Origin: Acidobacteriota bacterium
GTDB taxonomy: Bacteria > Acidobacteriota > Polarisedimenticolia > QHYA01
Reading direction: 5' to 3'
NCBI GenBank assembly: GCA_003223995.1
Contig: QHYA01000195.1
Coordinates: 1-16,235, forward strand
Length of the DNA stretch: 16,235 nucleotides
Shown: positions 13,922-16,235 of the stretch, in pieces
Position numbering within the stretch: position 1 is the stretch's first letter
Layout of the letters: every line of letters begins with the position of its first letter
Program-made: the position numbers and the translations under genes
Notes under the pieces: generated by a model
The model's database searches: none
The model's input: only the letters and a program-made list of their open reading frames with translations
What the model was told of the DNA's origin: nothing

Positions 13922-16235
13922 TCAGAAGCTCGATCCTATCGAGAATTGGAAGCTGGTGGTTGTGTCGAAGGGTTGTTTTTTCAACGGGAAGCCGTAAATG
14001 AAGCGCAGAGGCGCTCCGAAGACCGGCAGGTAGATCCTCGTCTCGATGCCTGTCGAGACCCTGATGCCGTCGAAGCCCCATCCCTGGTCCTCCGCCAGGA
14101 CATTGCCCGCATCCAGGAACAGCCCGAAGACAAACGGCCCGGAGGTCGAGATGTCGTACTCGAGCTGGCTCAGAAAGTACCGGTCTCCCCCGATCAGCGC
14201 CTGACGAAGGCCGTTCGCGCAGCGCCCGTCGTTGGGTGTGAAGTCGAACTCCTCGCGGCACGACTTCTCGATCCTGTGTCCGAAGACATCCCGCCCTTCG
14301 AAGGTGATGATGTCCGACACGCTTCGCGCGATTTCTGTCCCGTCCCGATTCACGAAACGGATCGGACTGATCGACCGGGTCTCGAACACGCGCGGGCCGA
14401 GGTATTCTCCCCCGAGAAAGAACCTCTCGAAGCGCGGTATGCCCAGCACCTGCCCGCCGAAGGTGGCGCCTTGCCCGTAGGGAGACACCAGTCCGACCGC
14501 GCCGTGGAGGCCGAAGTAGGTCCGCCTCGTCAGCGGAACGTACCGGGTGGCCTGAAAATCGGGCTTGTAGAAGCTGTTGTCGCCCCCCAGGTAGCGCCCG
14601 GCGATGGTGGAGGAGAACTGGAAGAGAGACCCCCGGGTAGGTCTGAAAAGGTTGTTGATCGTGTTGTGACTGATCGAAGGGTTGATCGACCCGACGGAGG
14701 TGTTCGTCACGGTCGTGCCCGGGACACTGCCCGTTGTCAGCGACAGACCCCGATCGGTGAACCGGATGCTCTCGAAGGAGTAACCGACCGAAGCCGACCA
14801 GAAGTCGCCGAAACGCCGCCCCAGCACGATGCTCCCCCCGCTGCCGGAACGGGTGGCGTTCTGGGCGAACAGCACGTCCTGGTTGAAGACCCGGAAGCCC
14901 AGCTCGACCGGCCTGCCCAGGAAGTAGGGTTCCGTGAAGGCGAGGACATAGCGGGTGATGCGGCCTCCGAGCTGCCAGGAGACTCCAAGGCTCTGCCCCC
15001 TTCCCAGAAAATTCCGCGTCGAGAAGGATCCCTGGAAGAAGAACCCCTCGACTCCGGAGTAACCCCCTCCGACCGTGATCTCGTTGCGCCCCCTTTCCTC
15101 GGTGCGGACGCGGACCCTGGCGCGGTCCGTCCCGGGGACCGGCTCGATGATTGTAGTAGGCGCGGTCTTCTCGCACGTCGATCGTCACGTCCGCGACATT
15201 TCCCTCCTTCTTCTCGACGTTGCGCCCGATGGAGGCGTAGAGGTAGCCCTTCTCCCCGTACCGGGCCCGCAGAACATCGACCCCCGCGTCCAGCACTCCG
15301 CGGTTGAGGATGTCGCCGCTGCGCAGCGGGAGGCGCTGAAAGGTGTCCAGGACCTGCTTGTCGGTGAAAATCGTGTTGCCGGTCGTCTTGATCTCGCCCA
15401 GGCGGTACTGCGGGCCTTCATGGACCCTCACCGTCAAGTAGACCCACTTGCGCCCGGCCTTCTCGACCCGCTTGATGGCGGCCTTCCGCCGCTTCTCCTC
15501 GCGCCGCTCCCTCTTGACCCGCTGCTTGTCCGTCTCTCCAGGAGGAGGAGCTACCGCGGCGGCCGGCGGGACGGCGGGGGGGCTCACCGCGGACGGCTGC
15601 TGGGGCCCGACTTGCGTTGCTCCGGAAGGCTCCGGCGCCCCGGTCTGCCCCTCCTGCTTCCCTCGGTCCTTCTTCGGTCGAATGTCCACCTGAGGCGGCT
15701 TGATATCGACATCCAGGTAGCCAGCGTTCTGGTAGAGGTCTCGCACCTTCTCGATGTCCTGGTCGTACTTCAGGGGAAAGTAGATATCTTTCCCGGCGAT
15801 CGACGCCAGCCAGGAGTGCTCCTTGGTCAGCCTCATCGCCCCCTTCAGCTTCCGTTCGGAGAAGGCTTTGTTGCCGACGAAACGGATCTTCTTGATCCTC
15901 GTGCGAGGGCCCTGCTGGATCTTGAAGCGCACGGCGCTGGAGAACTCCGACGGGCTGTCGATCTGGGCGCGGACGGCCGCGTCGAGGTATCCCTTCTCCC
16001 CCAGAAGGTCCCGGATCGTGTCCTCGGCCCGGTGGATCAGCCGCCGGTCGAGAGGTTTGCCGACGGCGAGGTCGACGTTCCGTTCCTTGAAGCGGTCTTC
16101 GATGTTGCTGCGCGTGATCGCCCGGACCTGCTCGTAATCGACCGAGACGATGACCGGCCGTTCGGTCGCCGTGAATATCACGATCTTGCCGGTCTCCCCC
16201 TCCTCGACCTCCGCTTTGAGGTCGCTGAACAGCCC
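13922..16235 (-). pseudogene. bamA: Outer-membrane assembly factor BamA, 5' end outside window; frameshifted with last POTRA missing
   Basis: BamA is the essential outer-membrane insertase for beta-barrel proteins. The frame enters from the right edge (GLFSDLKAEVEEGETGKIV). Visible POTRA units are: one ending before the KIKKIRF-type strand (FKIQQGPRTRIKKIRFVGNKAF), one from there to GYLDVDI and continuing after an insert with VRVHEGPQYRLGEIKTTGNTIF, and one to VTIDVREDRAYY. The insert is about 75 residues, Pro/Ala-rich then Lys/Arg-rich (about 15447-15677). At about 15150 the frame shifts and the sequence jumps to IEPVPGTDRARVRVRTEERGRNEITVGGGYSG, the linker into the barrel, so the final POTRA is absent. 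The barrel runs to a C-terminal Phe (FQFSIGSSF), the usual insertion signal. The loop-6 motif reads GPRVF instead of VRGF. Because bamA is essential, an assembly error or a second copy must be considered. Confidence 0.92.
15143..15160 (-). other. Frameshift/deletion junction in bamA
   Basis: On the - strand, AYYN (N-terminal frame) is followed at once by IIEPVPGTD (barrel frame), one base out of register. In the family, AYY opens the last POTRA domain and the IEPVPGTD-like segment closes it, so about 65-70 residues are missing. The net frame change equals a deletion of 3n+2 bases or an insertion of 3n+1. Confidence 0.75.

Noticed and set aside
13890..15140. Continuation of the N-terminal bamA frame past the junction to 13890
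   Set aside because: The barrel motifs are all in the other frame, ending at 13922. This continuation is Arg/Gly/Pro-rich shadow.
1..16235. Search for CRISPR arrays, tRNA/rRNA genes, insertion sequences, phage or toxin-antitoxin genes
   Set aside because: No spaced direct repeats, terminal inverted repeats, transposase motifs or RNA-gene folds were seen. Genes are contiguous housekeeping and envelope functions.

Overview
The window is GC-rich, gene-dense DNA from the chromosome of a Gram-negative (two-membrane) bacterium. It holds outer-membrane assembly (bamA, two ompH/skp-like genes), lipid A synthesis (lpxD, fabZ, lpxA), a TonB-type protein and a LysM-type envelope protein. The gene order, the free-standing MshEN protein and the HWIYPGDP-type envelope protein fit Acidobacteriota or a relative best. 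That placement is an inference from gene content, not a phylogeny. No phage, transposon, CRISPR, tRNA or rRNA is visible.

Layout. Left end, + strand: the 3' two thirds of pnp (polynucleotide phosphorylase), then a MshEN-GAF protein that is probably a c-di-GMP sensor. Converging on it from the - strand is a secreted LysM/FlgT-like envelope protein with a strong sigma70-type promoter. Its reading frame is broken exactly where the LysM domain should be. Next come rsmD (- strand), and a + strand membrane protein resembling ECF-transporter S components. The latter ends 2 bases from the end of a convergent DEAD-box RNA helicase gene.

From 6936 to the right edge everything is on the - strand and closely packed. 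In transcription order it reads bamA, ompH copy 2, ompH copy 1, lpxD, fabZ, lpxA, a Gfo/Idh/MocA oxidoreductase, a serine beta-lactamase-fold hydrolase and a TonB-type protein. This is the widespread bamA-skp-lpxD-fabZ-lpxA cluster with extra genes at its 3' end. lpxD, fabZ, lpxA and the oxidoreductase are chained by 4-base start/stop overlaps (ATGA, GTGA, TTGA), so translational coupling is likely. Together the operon inserts outer-membrane proteins (BamA), chaperones them across the periplasm (OmpH/Skp), makes the first lipid A intermediates (LpxA, LpxD, with FabZ on the competing fatty-acid branch) and energises outer-membrane transport (TonB).

The most unusual observation concerns two conserved genes, the LysM protein and bamA. 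Each has lost one whole internal domain (LysM, and the last POTRA) at a point where the frame also shifts by the same amount. Either these are assembly errors or they are true deletions. Because bamA is essential, an assembly error or a second bamA copy elsewhere is the first thing to test. I found no wholly new defence or mobile system here.
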